A DNA stretch of 11,085 bases from Phycisphaeraceae bacterium (GTDB lineage Bacteria > Planctomycetota > Phycisphaerae > Phycisphaerales > UBA1924): the NCBI GenBank assembly GCA_009827205.1, contig WUAK01000074.1, positions 1-11,085 on the forward strand, in the 5' to 3' direction. The first letter of the stretch is position 1, and each line of letters starts with the position of its first letter. A program made the position numbers and the translations under genes. Shown in pieces: positions 1-6,538 of this stretch. The notes beneath the pieces are model-generated. The model saw nothing but the letters and a program-made list of their open reading frames with translations. It had not been told where the DNA came from and did not search any database.

Positions 1-1717
1 CGGTGAGGAGGTCGGCGATGCCGCGCCTGCCGCTGAGCCCGAGCCGCGCGCTCATTCCTCCCCCGATGAGATCGAGGTCGACAAGGATCGTGCGGAGCCC
101 GGTGAGCGCGTAGGACGCGCCGAGCGACTGGATGAGCGTTGTTTTGCCATCGCCCGGCTCGGCGCTCGTGCACGCGATGACGACGGAGTTGTTGTCCCCG
201 AAACCCTGTATCGCCTGCATCGTGTTGCGGAGGTTGTGGACACTGACCGCTGCGATGCGCTCGTTCTCGGGGTCGTGCTTCTCGAGTTCTGGAAGCGTGC
301 CCAAGAGGGGCGGCAGCGACCGGACGGTCTCGAGCTCGTCGACGTACCGGAACGAGCGCTTCATGGCACCCAGCGCGATGATGCAGGCGACGCCCATAAA
401 CGCGCCGGCCATGAACCCCAGTCCCGCCAGCACCGGGCGTTTATCGCCCGCTTGTTTGGGAGCCGAAGGAGGCGAGAGCACCTCGACCTGGCCCTCCTGC
501 ATGCGCTGCTGGTTGATGCGAAGATCGTCGAGCTCGTTGTTGAGCCTGCTCTTCGTGTTTCTGTATCTATCGCGGCTCTCAACATCCTCTGCTATGTCAC
601 GCTGTGCTGCGCGGAGTTCGCGGAGCTCCTGGTCGATCGTTGCCTGGCGTTGGAGCTGAGCGTCAAGTCGTGCGCGCTGCGCCCGTGCGTTGAGTTCTCC
701 GATCTCGAGCTCACCGGTGCCGTTGGCAATGAGATCCTCAACAATCTTGGCGCGGGCATTGATCTGAGCGTCCAGCTGGTGGAGTTCCCGTTGGAGGAGC
801 TTGACCTCGGGGTTGCGTGTCCCCTTTTCTTCGATCATCAGATCAATGGTGACCACAAGCTGGCTTCGATTCAGCAACAGATCCTGCAAAACCTTGTCGT
901 TCGGTGCAAGTGCTTCGGGTGAGAGCCCATCCATCTCCGGTTCGTTGTTGGCTTGGTTGTCAGCTTCGTTTTGACGAAGTTGTAGCTCAAGCCTCAGGGC
1001 TTCGATTTCCTGCTGGATGTTGTTTCTGACCTGCTCGAGTTGCACAATCCGTGGCTGGAGATCGGGTGTGCCGTACTCGGCGGTCGCCGCGGCGATGGCT
1101 GATTCGACGAGGTCGATGTCGCTGTCGAGCTTGCGGATGAGGTTGGTGAGTTCCTGTTCGCGCTGTGCGACGCCGCTCTTCTCTTCTTCGTAGCGGAGGA
1201 ATGCGTCGGTGACTGCCTGGAGGGCGACTCGCGCGGTCCTCGGGTCGCTCGTTGTGCAGGTCGCGGTGAAGTACGAGGTCCGTCTGCCGCTGTCGGTCGA
1301 GATCGCGCTGCGGAGCCAGGAGGCGCCGCGCTCTGACGAGGGCCAGCCGACTTCCTGGAGTCGTACATCGCTCGCGGCGAGCAGGAGCACTTCGTCGGAT
1401 TCGAACTCGAGCTTCTTGCGGGTAACGAGGTCGTTGTTGCGCATCTCGGGCGTGAGCACTTCACCGGTGACACCGATGATGTCGATCACGTCGAATGTCG
1501 CGCCGCTCTGATACTCGAGCCCGGTCCGGGTGTACCCGACGATGGCAAAGAGAATGCCGAGCGCTGCTGCCGTTGCGATAGTGAGCGGGAGCCTTCCTCT
1601 GATCGAGCGCTTGGCGAGCGTCAGCAGGTCAAAGGCCTGCTCCTCGCCCTCGTGAGGGAGGAATTCATCGGGCGTCTGCTTCGACGCCGGGGCTCTTGAT
1701 TCGTTGAATGGGTTCAA
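1..1717 (-). CDS. Wzz-type chain-length regulator fused to BY-kinase (polysaccharide tyrosine autokinase), C-terminus cut off by window edge
   Basis: Inner-membrane co-polymerase and tyrosine autokinase expected to control length and export of the exopolysaccharide. 572 codons are visible; the family is usually 700-800 residues, so part of the kinase and any C-terminal Tyr cluster are missing. Visible order: cytoplasmic N-terminus; TM1 about residues 43-62; periplasmic Wzz domain with long coiled-coil-prone stretches about 169-245 and 290-400; a Pro-rich segment LSPPSAP at 414-420; TM2 about 428-451; then the kinase with Walker A AEPGDGKTT ending at T527 (G524-K525-T526-T527) and Walker A' ILVDLDL at 544-550. 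Walker B lies beyond the edge. The start is TTG at 1717, chosen because GGAGGG lies 6 nt upstream, it gives a full N-terminal cytoplasmic segment, and it overlaps the epsI stop as TTGA. After the second Asp of Walker A' the sequence is LIGGG rather than the RRP commonly seen, a possible lineage variant. Last gene of the leftward operon inside the window. Confidence 0.93.
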   Translation of the reverse strand, partial: MNPFNESRAPASKQTPDEFLPHEGEEQAFDLLTLAKRSIRGRLPLTIATAAALGILFAIVGYTRTGLEYQSGATFDVIDIIGVTGEVLTPEMRNNDLVTRKKLEFESDEVLLLAASDVRLQEVGWPSSERGASWLRSAISTDSGRRTSYFTATCTTSDPRTARVALQAVTDAFLRYEEEKSGVAQREQELTNLIRKLDSDIDLVESAIAAATAEYGTPDLQPRIVQLEQVRNNIQQEIEALRLELQLRQNEADNQANNEPEMDGLSPEALAPNDKVLQDLLLNRSQLVVTIDLMIEEKGTRNPEVKLLQRELHQLDAQINARAKIVEDLIANGTGELEIGELNARAQRARLDAQLQRQATIDQELRELRAAQRDIAEDVESRDRYRNTKSRLNNELDDLRINQQRMQEGQVEVLSPPSAPKQAGDKRPVLAGLGFMAGAFMGVACIIALGAMKRSFRYVDELETVRSLPPLLGTLPELEKHDPENERIAAVSVHNLRNTMQAIQGFGDNNSVVIACTSAEPGDGKTTLIQSLGASYALTGLRTILVDLDLIGGGMSARLGLSGRRGIADLLT

Positions 1718-2424
1718 TTGAGTCCCTCCGCAACGGTCTGGATGACCGGGTCGAGTGCTGGTGCAAACTCCTCCAGCACCCGTTTGACATCTTCGCTCGA
1801 GCGGTCGCTGTCGAAGATGATTTGCAGCTGAGCCGAGCCCAGCTTGTTTCTTCGGCGGTTTGCCGATGCGTTTCGTACGCCGTTGAGGTCCGCGTAGATC
1901 GCGGGTGCCTCCTCGGACACTCCGTTTGTGGGCAGAGCAAAGAAGACGCCCACGGTCAATCGTATGTGCTCGCCGTAGTCGCCGATGCGATCAAAGCGGT
2001 ACACGGTGAGATCGTGCTCGGCGCCTGCGAACGAGGCGTTGATGGTCTCGTGTTCGATCTCGTTCCAGCCGGTAGCCGGGTAGCACCGGGCCGGGTAGTG
2101 GCCCTGCATATCGCGAACGTCCGGGCAATGGACGACAACGACACGGAACCTGTCGTTCTCGTTGATGTAGCCCCTATGGAGCACGCGAGTTGGACGGAGC
2201 GTGTCGAGCACCTGGGGCGGCGCGGAGTTGAGATCCATGCCTATCCAGGGGCCCACTCGGTAGGGCATCTTATCGATTGTCCGACCGACGGTTTCAAAGT
2301 ACGAATCCACGCCCTGGGGCGGCGACGGATTGAGGTTGCCCAGCGCCAGCAGGATGGACAGCAGCCCAGCCGAGACCACTGGAACGGCGATGCGCATCAC
2401 GGGATGGACTTTCGGGATGGGCAT
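1714..2424 (-). CDS. epsI: Exosortase-associated EpsI-family protein (DUF3485-like)
   Basis: 236-residue protein with a single N-terminal membrane anchor (about residues 11-28) and an extracytoplasmic domain. Family-typical features are PYRVGPW at 54-60, a YINENDRFRVVVVHC beta-strand region at 86-100, and the signature GHYPARCYPATGW at 108-120, which matches the conserved H-x-P-x-x-C-Y-P-x-x-G-W motif of EpsI proteins. These proteins are encoded beside, or fused to, exosortases in EPS loci; their biochemical role is unresolved. The ATG at 2424 shares one base with the exosortase stop (TAATG), giving tight coupling. The reading frame stays open upstream to 2736, but that part lies wholly inside the exosortase gene in another frame and looks non-coding (Arg/His-rich, no domain), so it is excluded. 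The stop overlaps the TTG start of the next gene. Confidence 0.92.
   Translation of the reverse strand: MPIPKVHPVMRIAVPVVSAGLLSILLALGNLNPSPPQGVDSYFETVGRTIDKMPYRVGPWIGMDLNSAPPQVLDTLRPTRVLHRGYINENDRFRVVVVHCPDVRDMQGHYPARCYPATGWNEIEHETINASFAGAEHDLTVYRFDRIGDYGEHIRLTVGVFFALPTNGVSEEAPAIYADLNGVRNASANRRRNKLGSAQLQIIFDSDRSSEDVKRVLEEFAPALDPVIQTVAEGLN
1724..1729 (-). promoter_or_regulatory. Shine-Dalgarno site deciding the TTG start of the Wzz/BY-kinase gene
   Basis: On the minus strand GGAGGG (1729 down to 1724) lies 6 nt before TTG at 1717. It sits inside the last codons of epsI. This strong site supports the non-ATG start and translational coupling with epsI. Confidence 0.75.
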
Positions 2425-3290
2425 TACTCTCTCATTGCTCCGTAACTCAGGACCGGGAGCTCCATCCAGCGCAAGAACCGCATGATGGCCCAGAGCACGA
2501 AGAGTGCGATGACCATCATGAACCAGCCTGAGATGTCGTGGAAAGTCGTCGCGGTGTTCTTGCTCGCGTAGCCGTAGAAAAGAACGGTCGGCATGAGCCT
2601 GAGGATGTTGACGATGACCGCCAGCAGCGGGCTTGTCGCCAGCAGCAATACCCGCACGAGCGCGGTCGCTGGGATTGAGAACGCGAATGTGTAGGTGACG
2701 ACCCCGAGCGCCGCAACCATCCGCATCCCGTTGCACGCCTCGGCGACGATGACGTTTTCGCCGTTGATGACGAGACCGTTGCCGGTGCGGACCACCGGGA
2801 CGCCCGCGATGTCGAGCAGGTACTGCGAACTGGTCGCGCTGATGTTCTGGAGAGGCTCGGCGATCCTGAGCCTGATCTCCGCGGGCACGGGCAGCAGGAA
2901 GAGCAGCGCAACGGCTGGAACGGACATCTTCGCGATGGGTTTGATGCCCGCGATGGAGACCACGGCGCCGAATACGAGCAGCAGCGCGGACAGGTGCCAG
3001 AAGAGATCGATCGAGTTCTGAAGGCCGTACTCACCGAGGAGCCAGGCGCCGACGATGATGATCGGCCCGAGGACTGATGGCTCTGGCGCTGAGCGAGCGA
3101 TGCGTCCTCGTCTGAGCCAGGCGAGCCAGATTGCAACGGGGATGGCCAGCAGCACGTGTGATTGCTCGGCGTCGGTCCAGCCTCGGCTAAAGATGTCGAA
3201 CCACGCCTTCCAGCACGCACCGATCGCGGCGCACAGGAGGACCCCCAGCGCTGCGACATCGAACGGCTTCCAGTTGCGCATGAACGACAT
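2424..3290 (-). CDS. Exosortase (multi-pass membrane cysteine transpeptidase), subfamily not assigned
   Basis: 288-residue polytopic membrane protein with about eight hydrophobic segments (roughly 11-30, 46-60, 74-92, 98-115, 120-136, 187-205, 208-230, 253-272). The three hallmark exosortase residues are present: Cys186 in EACNGMR, Arg231 in NILRLMP and His251 in TFHDISGW. The preceding stretch FLLPVPAEI at 131-139 and GVPVVRTGNGLVI at 163-175 also follow the family pattern. Exosortases recognise a short C-terminal motif plus TM helix plus basic tail (PEP-CTERM type) and cleave it during export; that is family knowledge. No candidate substrate with such a tail is seen in this window. The ATG lies 3 nt after the upstream stop at 3294, and the stop is TAATG-coupled to epsI. 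A second in-frame ATG three codons downstream is an alternative. The Xrt subtype cannot be told from sequence reading alone. Confidence 0.95.
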   Translation of the reverse strand: MSFMRNWKPFDVAALGVLLCAAIGACWKAWFDIFSRGWTDAEQSHVLLAIPVAIWLAWLRRGRIARSAPEPSVLGPIIIVGAWLLGEYGLQNSIDLFWHLSALLLVFGAVVSIAGIKPIAKMSVPAVALLFLLPVPAEIRLRIAEPLQNISATSSQYLLDIAGVPVVRTGNGLVINGENVIVAEACNGMRMVAALGVVTYTFAFSIPATALVRVLLLATSPLLAVIVNILRLMPTVLFYGYASKNTATTFHDISGWFMMVIALFVLWAIMRFLRWMELPVLSYGAMRE

Positions 3291-3293
3291 GAT

Positions 3294-4256
3294 CTAGCCC
3301 GAGGGCACTCCTTTCCTCGTTGCCGCGACGACTGTGTCTACGACAACATCGCCCTCGGGTACTACGGCCCCAGGGCAGACGAGCGATCGCACCACGATCG
3401 CGCCGGGCCCGACTTTCGCGCCGGGCATGATGACAGCATCGGCGACTACGGCGTCTCGCGCCACCTTGGCATCCTCCGCGATGCGGGATTTATCCGCGGT
3501 TCTGGTGATCGGGTTCATGCGTCCGAGAACAGGCTGACGCTCTGTGATCGGGCATGGCTTCCCGGACGCGACCGATGACGCCATAAGGAACTGCTCGAGA
3601 GTCCGTAGAGGGAACGGCATGAAGTTACGTGTGGTCGAGGTCCGGATATCGAGACCGCGCTCGATGCATTTAGGGAGCCACTGCTCTTTGACATCCATGA
3701 ACCCGGTGTCGGGAACCAGTTGGAGTGCGGAAGCGCGCATGAGCGTGATGCCGGCGGGCGTGCCATCGGGTGAGCGCGCGACGAGAACATCAGGTTCGTG
3801 CTCGCTCCAGTCGGAGAGGAGTTGGGTGATGGTGCCGGCGATGTACCTGGCTGCTTCGGCGACCAGGATGATCGAGTCTGGGTTGTCCTCATTCGTGACA
3901 TCCCGAAGCACACCGGCAGGCCCCCGAAACTCGTCTGGCTCGGCCATGGTGCGGACTTCGAACCGATCGTCGGCAAGGACATGTGTTGGTTCGTAAGGCG
4001 GGCCGCTATGAACAACCCTGATGCTGGGGTGGTCGATGCCCGCCGAGAGTGCGAGGTGATCGAGCACGTCACACCATCGCCCGAAGACGGTCTCCTTTGC
4101 CGAGAGCCAGAGTTCGAGTGTGAGCTGACCTGTGAGCTTTGCGAGCGGTGATGGCACCAGGCCTCCAGCGAGCAAGATGCACGAATCCAGTCTGGGCAAG
4201 GACTTACCAACCTCACCCGATGGTTCGTTGCCGCCAGTTGGAGACTGCCTGATCAT
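3294..4256 (-). CDS. Nucleotidyltransferase-like protein with C-terminal hexapeptide-repeat (left-handed beta-helix) tail; likely catalytically altered
   Basis: 320 residues from ATG at 4256. The N-terminal part resembles sugar-1-phosphate nucleotidyltransferases: CILLAGGL at 26-33, LTLELWL at 45-51, RGPAGVLRDV at 111-120 (the family often has RGTAGALRDA here) and GFMDVKEQWLPK at 185-196 (typical GFxDxKEQLxPK). However, the Gly-rich nucleotide loop GxGTRL..PLT..xPK is not recognisable, and the segment that normally ends in the metal-binding Asp reads DSIILVAEAARYI (127-139). From about 258 to 310 there are imperfect hexapeptide repeats (for example VIMPGAKVGPGAIVVRS, 275-291), predicting a beta-helix that often mediates trimerisation or acyl/nucleotidyl transfer. 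Role in sugar-nucleotide supply or a regulatory or scaffold role is inference. The frame stays open to TTG at 4361, 3 nt after the upstream stop, but the extra 35 residues are Trp-rich with no ribosome site; GGGGGTGG before ATG 4256 favours that start. The 108 nt between 4256 and the upstream stop hold nothing else recognisable. Confidence 0.72.
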   Translation of the reverse strand: MIRQSPTGGNEPSGEVGKSLPRLDSCILLAGGLVPSPLAKLTGQLTLELWLSAKETVFGRWCDVLDHLALSAGIDHPSIRVVHSGPPYEPTHVLADDRFEVRTMAEPDEFRGPAGVLRDVTNEDNPDSIILVAEAARYIAGTITQLLSDWSEHEPDVLVARSPDGTPAGITLMRASALQLVPDTGFMDVKEQWLPKCIERGLDIRTSTTRNFMPFPLRTLEQFLMASSVASGKPCPITERQPVLGRMNPITRTADKSRIAEDAKVARDAVVADAVIMPGAKVGPGAIVVRSLVCPGAVVPEGDVVVDTVVAATRKGVPSG

Positions 4257-4364
4257 CCCAAACCACCCCCAGAGTGGAGTACCCGAAGTGGGACATCCCC
4301 GGATCTTCCATCGCCAAGATCGCCATCCAACTGAGTTTATCCACGACGGGACCCAGACCAAGTA

Positions 4365-5207
4365 TTAGGGTGAGGCACTCGATCCCCTGATTCGGGTAGA
4401 AATCGATGAAATCAGCACTTTCAGGGCGAATGGGATCCCGATGACGAGATAGCGGTGCGCCAGCCTCTTTGGTTCTTGCAGGAGTCGGTGGGCCCACTCG
4501 AGGCCGATCTTTCTGCACCAGGCGGGGGCTCGCTTCACATCACCCGTGACAAAGCTCAGGCTAATCCCGATGCCCAGGAACCAGGTGCTCGGCATCTTGT
4601 GACGCAGGACTTCGATCAGGCGTTCCTGCTTCGGGCAACCCAGCGCGACGAGGACGATGTCCGGGTCTGTGCGCTGAAGGTCGCTCGTGATCTTGTCCAT
4701 CTCTTGTTCGTTCTTCTCGAACCCGAAAGGCGGGCAGTGTGTGCCGACGACGCGCAGGCCTTCGTATTTCTCCTCGAGAACTGTCTTGGCTTGCTCAGCG
4801 ATCCCCTCGTCTCCTCCGAGGAGGTAGACGCTCCTGTTGTCGCGCGCAGCGCGCTTGCAGATGTTCCAGACAAGATCGGAACCGGCGACGCGTTCGGGGA
4901 GCGGGTTGCCCGAGAGCTTGCTCGCCCAGATAAGCGGCATCCCGTCGGCGAGCCTTAGTGATGAAGGCTCGACGAGCTTTGCGAACGACTTGTCGTGTGT
5001 GAGCTTGTGCAGGATGTCGAGGTTTGGTGTGACGACCCAGCCGCCTTTGCCGGCATCGAGTGCGCGCGCGATGTGATCGACGGCCTCGTCCATCGTCACG
5101 CGGTGGACCCATGCGCCGACGATGTTGACGCGCTCGGGCTCGGCGGGCGGGGCGGGATTGGTCACGCCGCCGACTGCCGGTGCTGGTTGTTGTGCGATCT
5201 GTCCCAT
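4365..5207 (-). CDS. WecG/TagA/CpsF-family glycosyltransferase (GT26)
   Basis: 280 residues. Transfers a sugar (ManNAc, ManNAcA or hexose in known members) from a nucleotide donor to a lipid-linked acceptor at the inner face of the membrane; the exact sugar here is unknown. Family motifs in order: VNIVGAWVHRVTMDEAVDHI at 27-46, VVTPNLDIL at 58-66 (conserved T60 and N62), LRLADGMPLIWASKL at 84-98 with D88 as the likely catalytic base, RVAGSDL at 106-112, YLLGGDEG at 128-135, VALGCPKQE at 187-195, GIGISLSFVTGDVKRAPAW at 212-230, and IGLEWAHRLLQEPKRLAHRY at 234-253, the membrane-contacting C-terminal segment. Length is normal. ATG at 5207 overlaps the upstream GT2 gene by 46 nt. A GTG at 5165 forms a 4-nt GTGA overlap with the GT2 stop and would give 266 residues with all motifs kept; neither has a strong Shine-Dalgarno, so the start is uncertain. 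Confidence 0.93.
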   Translation of the reverse strand: MGQIAQQPAPAVGGVTNPAPPAEPERVNIVGAWVHRVTMDEAVDHIARALDAGKGGWVVTPNLDILHKLTHDKSFAKLVEPSSLRLADGMPLIWASKLSGNPLPERVAGSDLVWNICKRAARDNRSVYLLGGDEGIAEQAKTVLEEKYEGLRVVGTHCPPFGFEKNEQEMDKITSDLQRTDPDIVLVALGCPKQERLIEVLRHKMPSTWFLGIGISLSFVTGDVKRAPAWCRKIGLEWAHRLLQEPKRLAHRYLVIGIPFALKVLISSISTRIRGSSASP

Positions 5208-6148
5208 TCGTCAATCGTTCTTTGGTTTGCTTCTTTGGCCGCGGCTGACTTTCCGATCACGAGTGATCGGTGTTCGAACTTGCGCAGGAAGCGTCTGAAC
5301 TCTTTGGTGCCGTGCCTCGGGTAGCGTGTGAGCATGGACTTGATGTATCCCACCAGGATGCCGAGTCCGCCGATGAAAACGGGGCGTTCTCTCATTCGGT
5401 AGAGCGTGACAAAGAGCATGTAGAAGGGGCTGGTGCCCATGTACCACTTGGCGCGACCCCAGCGTTGTCGGCCGTGAAAGATACCTTTATAAGAGGAGCC
5501 CATGAGCCTTCTATGGATGATTCGGAGCTCTTGGTGTTCTTCGCTCTGAGCGATCCATCCCTTCATCCTGCACATGTGCCCGTCGATGCCGTCCCAGCCG
5601 ACTTCTTCTGCGAAGCGCCCGATATCTTCGAAGCACTCGATGCGGAAGAACTTGGCGTTGCCCACGGCGTTCTCGTCTCCGGTGGGTTCTGGTTCGAGTT
5701 CACCGGACGGGAGGCGGAAGAAGAGCTTGCCCGAGTAGTTGCCGTAGCGAGGGTGCGAGTTCATCTTGTCCATGACGAGCTCGAAGTAGCGGGGCGGGAA
5801 CTCGAGGTCTGCGTCGATCTTGCAGACGAAGTCGAAGTCGTCCTTGTTGATCTGCTCGTAGCCCTCATTGAATGCGGCGATGACGCCCGGTCCGACACGC
5901 CTCTCGCCTGCGTTCTTGCGGTGATGGACCTTGAACCAAGGGTACTTGGCCTCGGCCTCGGCGAGGATGCGCGGGGTGTCGTCGGTGGATCCGTCATCGA
6001 CGAAGAGGCAGAGCGTCGGTTTCTCGGACTGTGCGGCGAGCGAGTCGATGGTGGCCTGCGCGTGCTCGGCTTCGTCCTTGCAGGGACAGATGAGCGCGTA
6101 CCTTCGCTCCGGGGTTGGCTTGCTCTGGTTCTCGGTCTGATCGCTCAT
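5162..6148 (-). CDS. Family 2 glycosyltransferase (GT2, GT-A fold)
   Basis: 328 residues from ATG at 6148 (MSDQTENQ). The GT-A core starts at RRYALICPCKDEAEHA (15-30), has the nucleotide-binding FVDDGSTDDTP at 49-59, an NAGERRVGPGVIAAFNEGYE segment at 79-98 and the metal-binding DxD as KIDADLEF at 110-117 (D112-A-D114). VGWDGIDGH at 183-191 is the likely acceptor-side acidic region. A hydrophobic stretch about 243-273 (broken by RMRERP) could sit on the membrane. It should add one sugar to the EPS repeat unit at the cytoplasmic face; donor and linkage cannot be told. First gene of the leftward operon, next to the divergent intergenic region. The frame remains open upstream to 6853, but that stretch crosses the intergenic region and the opposite-strand beta-helix gene and shows no domain. 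A GAGAG at 6161-6165 (minus strand) is a weak, somewhat distant ribosome site. Confidence 0.9.
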   Translation of the reverse strand: MSDQTENQSKPTPERRYALICPCKDEAEHAQATIDSLAAQSEKPTLCLFVDDGSTDDTPRILAEAEAKYPWFKVHHRKNAGERRVGPGVIAAFNEGYEQINKDDFDFVCKIDADLEFPPRYFELVMDKMNSHPRYGNYSGKLFFRLPSGELEPEPTGDENAVGNAKFFRIECFEDIGRFAEEVGWDGIDGHMCRMKGWIAQSEEHQELRIIHRRLMGSSYKGIFHGRQRWGRAKWYMGTSPFYMLFVTLYRMRERPVFIGGLGILVGYIKSMLTRYPRHGTKEFRRFLRKFEHRSLVIGKSAAAKEANQRTIDEWDRSHNNQHRQSAA

Positions 6149-6397
6149 GCGGGTGGGGGTCTCTCGGTACGGGGCGCGTTCGTCAACGGTATCGGCGCAT
6201 CGGGGGCGCGTCATTGCGATCAGGCTGCTGCTCTGGTCAGATGGGGCAGGTCCCAGAACACATCGAAGGCGTCGCACGTCTGAAATAACTGCCTGTTCAT
6301 GCGCCCACAGATGATCGGTCCTTGCGATGGGTGCTTGTCCGAAGGGAGTGGGTTTTGGCGCTGACAGGCAATCTGGGTTGTGGCGCTGTAGTGGCTG

Positions 6398-6411
6398 CGC
6401 TACCGGTAGCG
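6398..6411. promoter_or_regulatory. 14-bp perfect palindrome CGCTACCGGTAGCG, candidate operator
   Basis: CGCTACCGGTAGCG equals its own reverse complement. It is embedded in an imperfect 10-bp direct repeat: GTAGTGGCTG at 6388-6397 and GTAGCGGCTG at 6406-6415 (9 of 10 match, 18-bp offset). Its place between divergent operons fits a dimeric regulator site, but no regulator gene is in the window, so function is inferred only. Confidence 0.4.
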
Positions 6412-6506
6412 GCTGGAGCCCCTGTGATGGGGGTGACGACTCGGGATTCGAGTGAAGTTCCAATGGGCTCACGGACCTCATGCGGGCGGCCGATCGATGC
6501 TCGTAA

Positions 6507-6524
6507 GCCTTGAATTGACAAGGC
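6507..6524 (+). promoter_or_regulatory. Short inverted repeat / hairpin before the beta-helix ribosome site
   Basis: GCCTTG (6507-6512) and CAAGGC (6519-6524) are perfect 6-bp arms around the 6-nt loop AATTGA. The hairpin ends 4 nt before the GGAGG ribosome site. It could be an operator half-site pair or a 5'-UTR stem affecting translation or mRNA stability; there is no direct support. Confidence 0.35.
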
Positions 6525-6528
6525 GTTC

Positions 6529-6533
6529 GGAGG
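6529..6533 (+). promoter_or_regulatory. Shine-Dalgarno site deciding the beta-helix protein start
   Basis: GGAGG lies 5 nt before ATG 6539. This selects MNVTTMCK as the N-terminus, which is directly a signal peptide, over upstream in-frame starts such as the GTG at 6452. Confidence 0.8.
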
Positions 6534-6538
6534 TCGAA

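Larger units (their letters stand above)
6149..6538. other. Divergent intergenic region, about 390 bp
   Basis: Separates the leftward GT2 operon from the rightward beta-helix gene, so it should hold two promoters. I see no coding region that looks real; short open frames here have no ribosome site or domain. No convincing -35/-10 pair or -24/-12 pair could be picked by eye on either strand. Contents that stand out are a repeat-rich patch at 6356-6420 (two TGGCGCTG copies at 6356-6363 and 6381-6388, a 14-bp palindrome, and a flanking 10-bp direct repeat) and a 6-bp hairpin just before the beta-helix ribosome site. Confidence 0.7.

Noticed and set aside
1708..2445. 245-codon open frame on the plus strand
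   Set aside because: Antisense to epsI, which carries the GHYPARCYPATGW signature. No domain or ribosome site on the plus strand.
2425..2736. N-terminal extension of epsI by 104 codons
   Set aside because: It is fully inside the exosortase gene in another frame, with Arg/His-rich random-looking sequence; ATG 2424 gives a proper membrane anchor and TAATG coupling.
4213..4518. 101-codon minus-strand frame overlapping the WecG-like and nucleotidyltransferase-like genes
   Set aside because: It overlaps two better-supported genes, has no ribosome site or domain, and does not restore a missing part of either neighbour, so I do not read it as a frameshifted fragment.
5270..6283. 337-codon open frame on the plus strand
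   Set aside because: It lies antisense to the GT2 gene, whose motifs (DGSTDDT, DAD) are clear. The plus-strand product is rich in Val, Glu, Ala and Asp without any domain, as expected for the complement of a high-GC gene.
6356..6388. TGGCGCTG repeats as a sigma-54 -24/-12 promoter
   Set aside because: The GG and GC dinucleotides are not at the required spacing (the position 10 bp after GG reads CA), so the promoter type is not supported.
6515..6520. TTGACA, a perfect -35 hexamer
   Set aside because: It lies only 18 nt before ATG 6539, so the matching -10 would fall within the coding start. It is part of the 6507-6524 hairpin instead.
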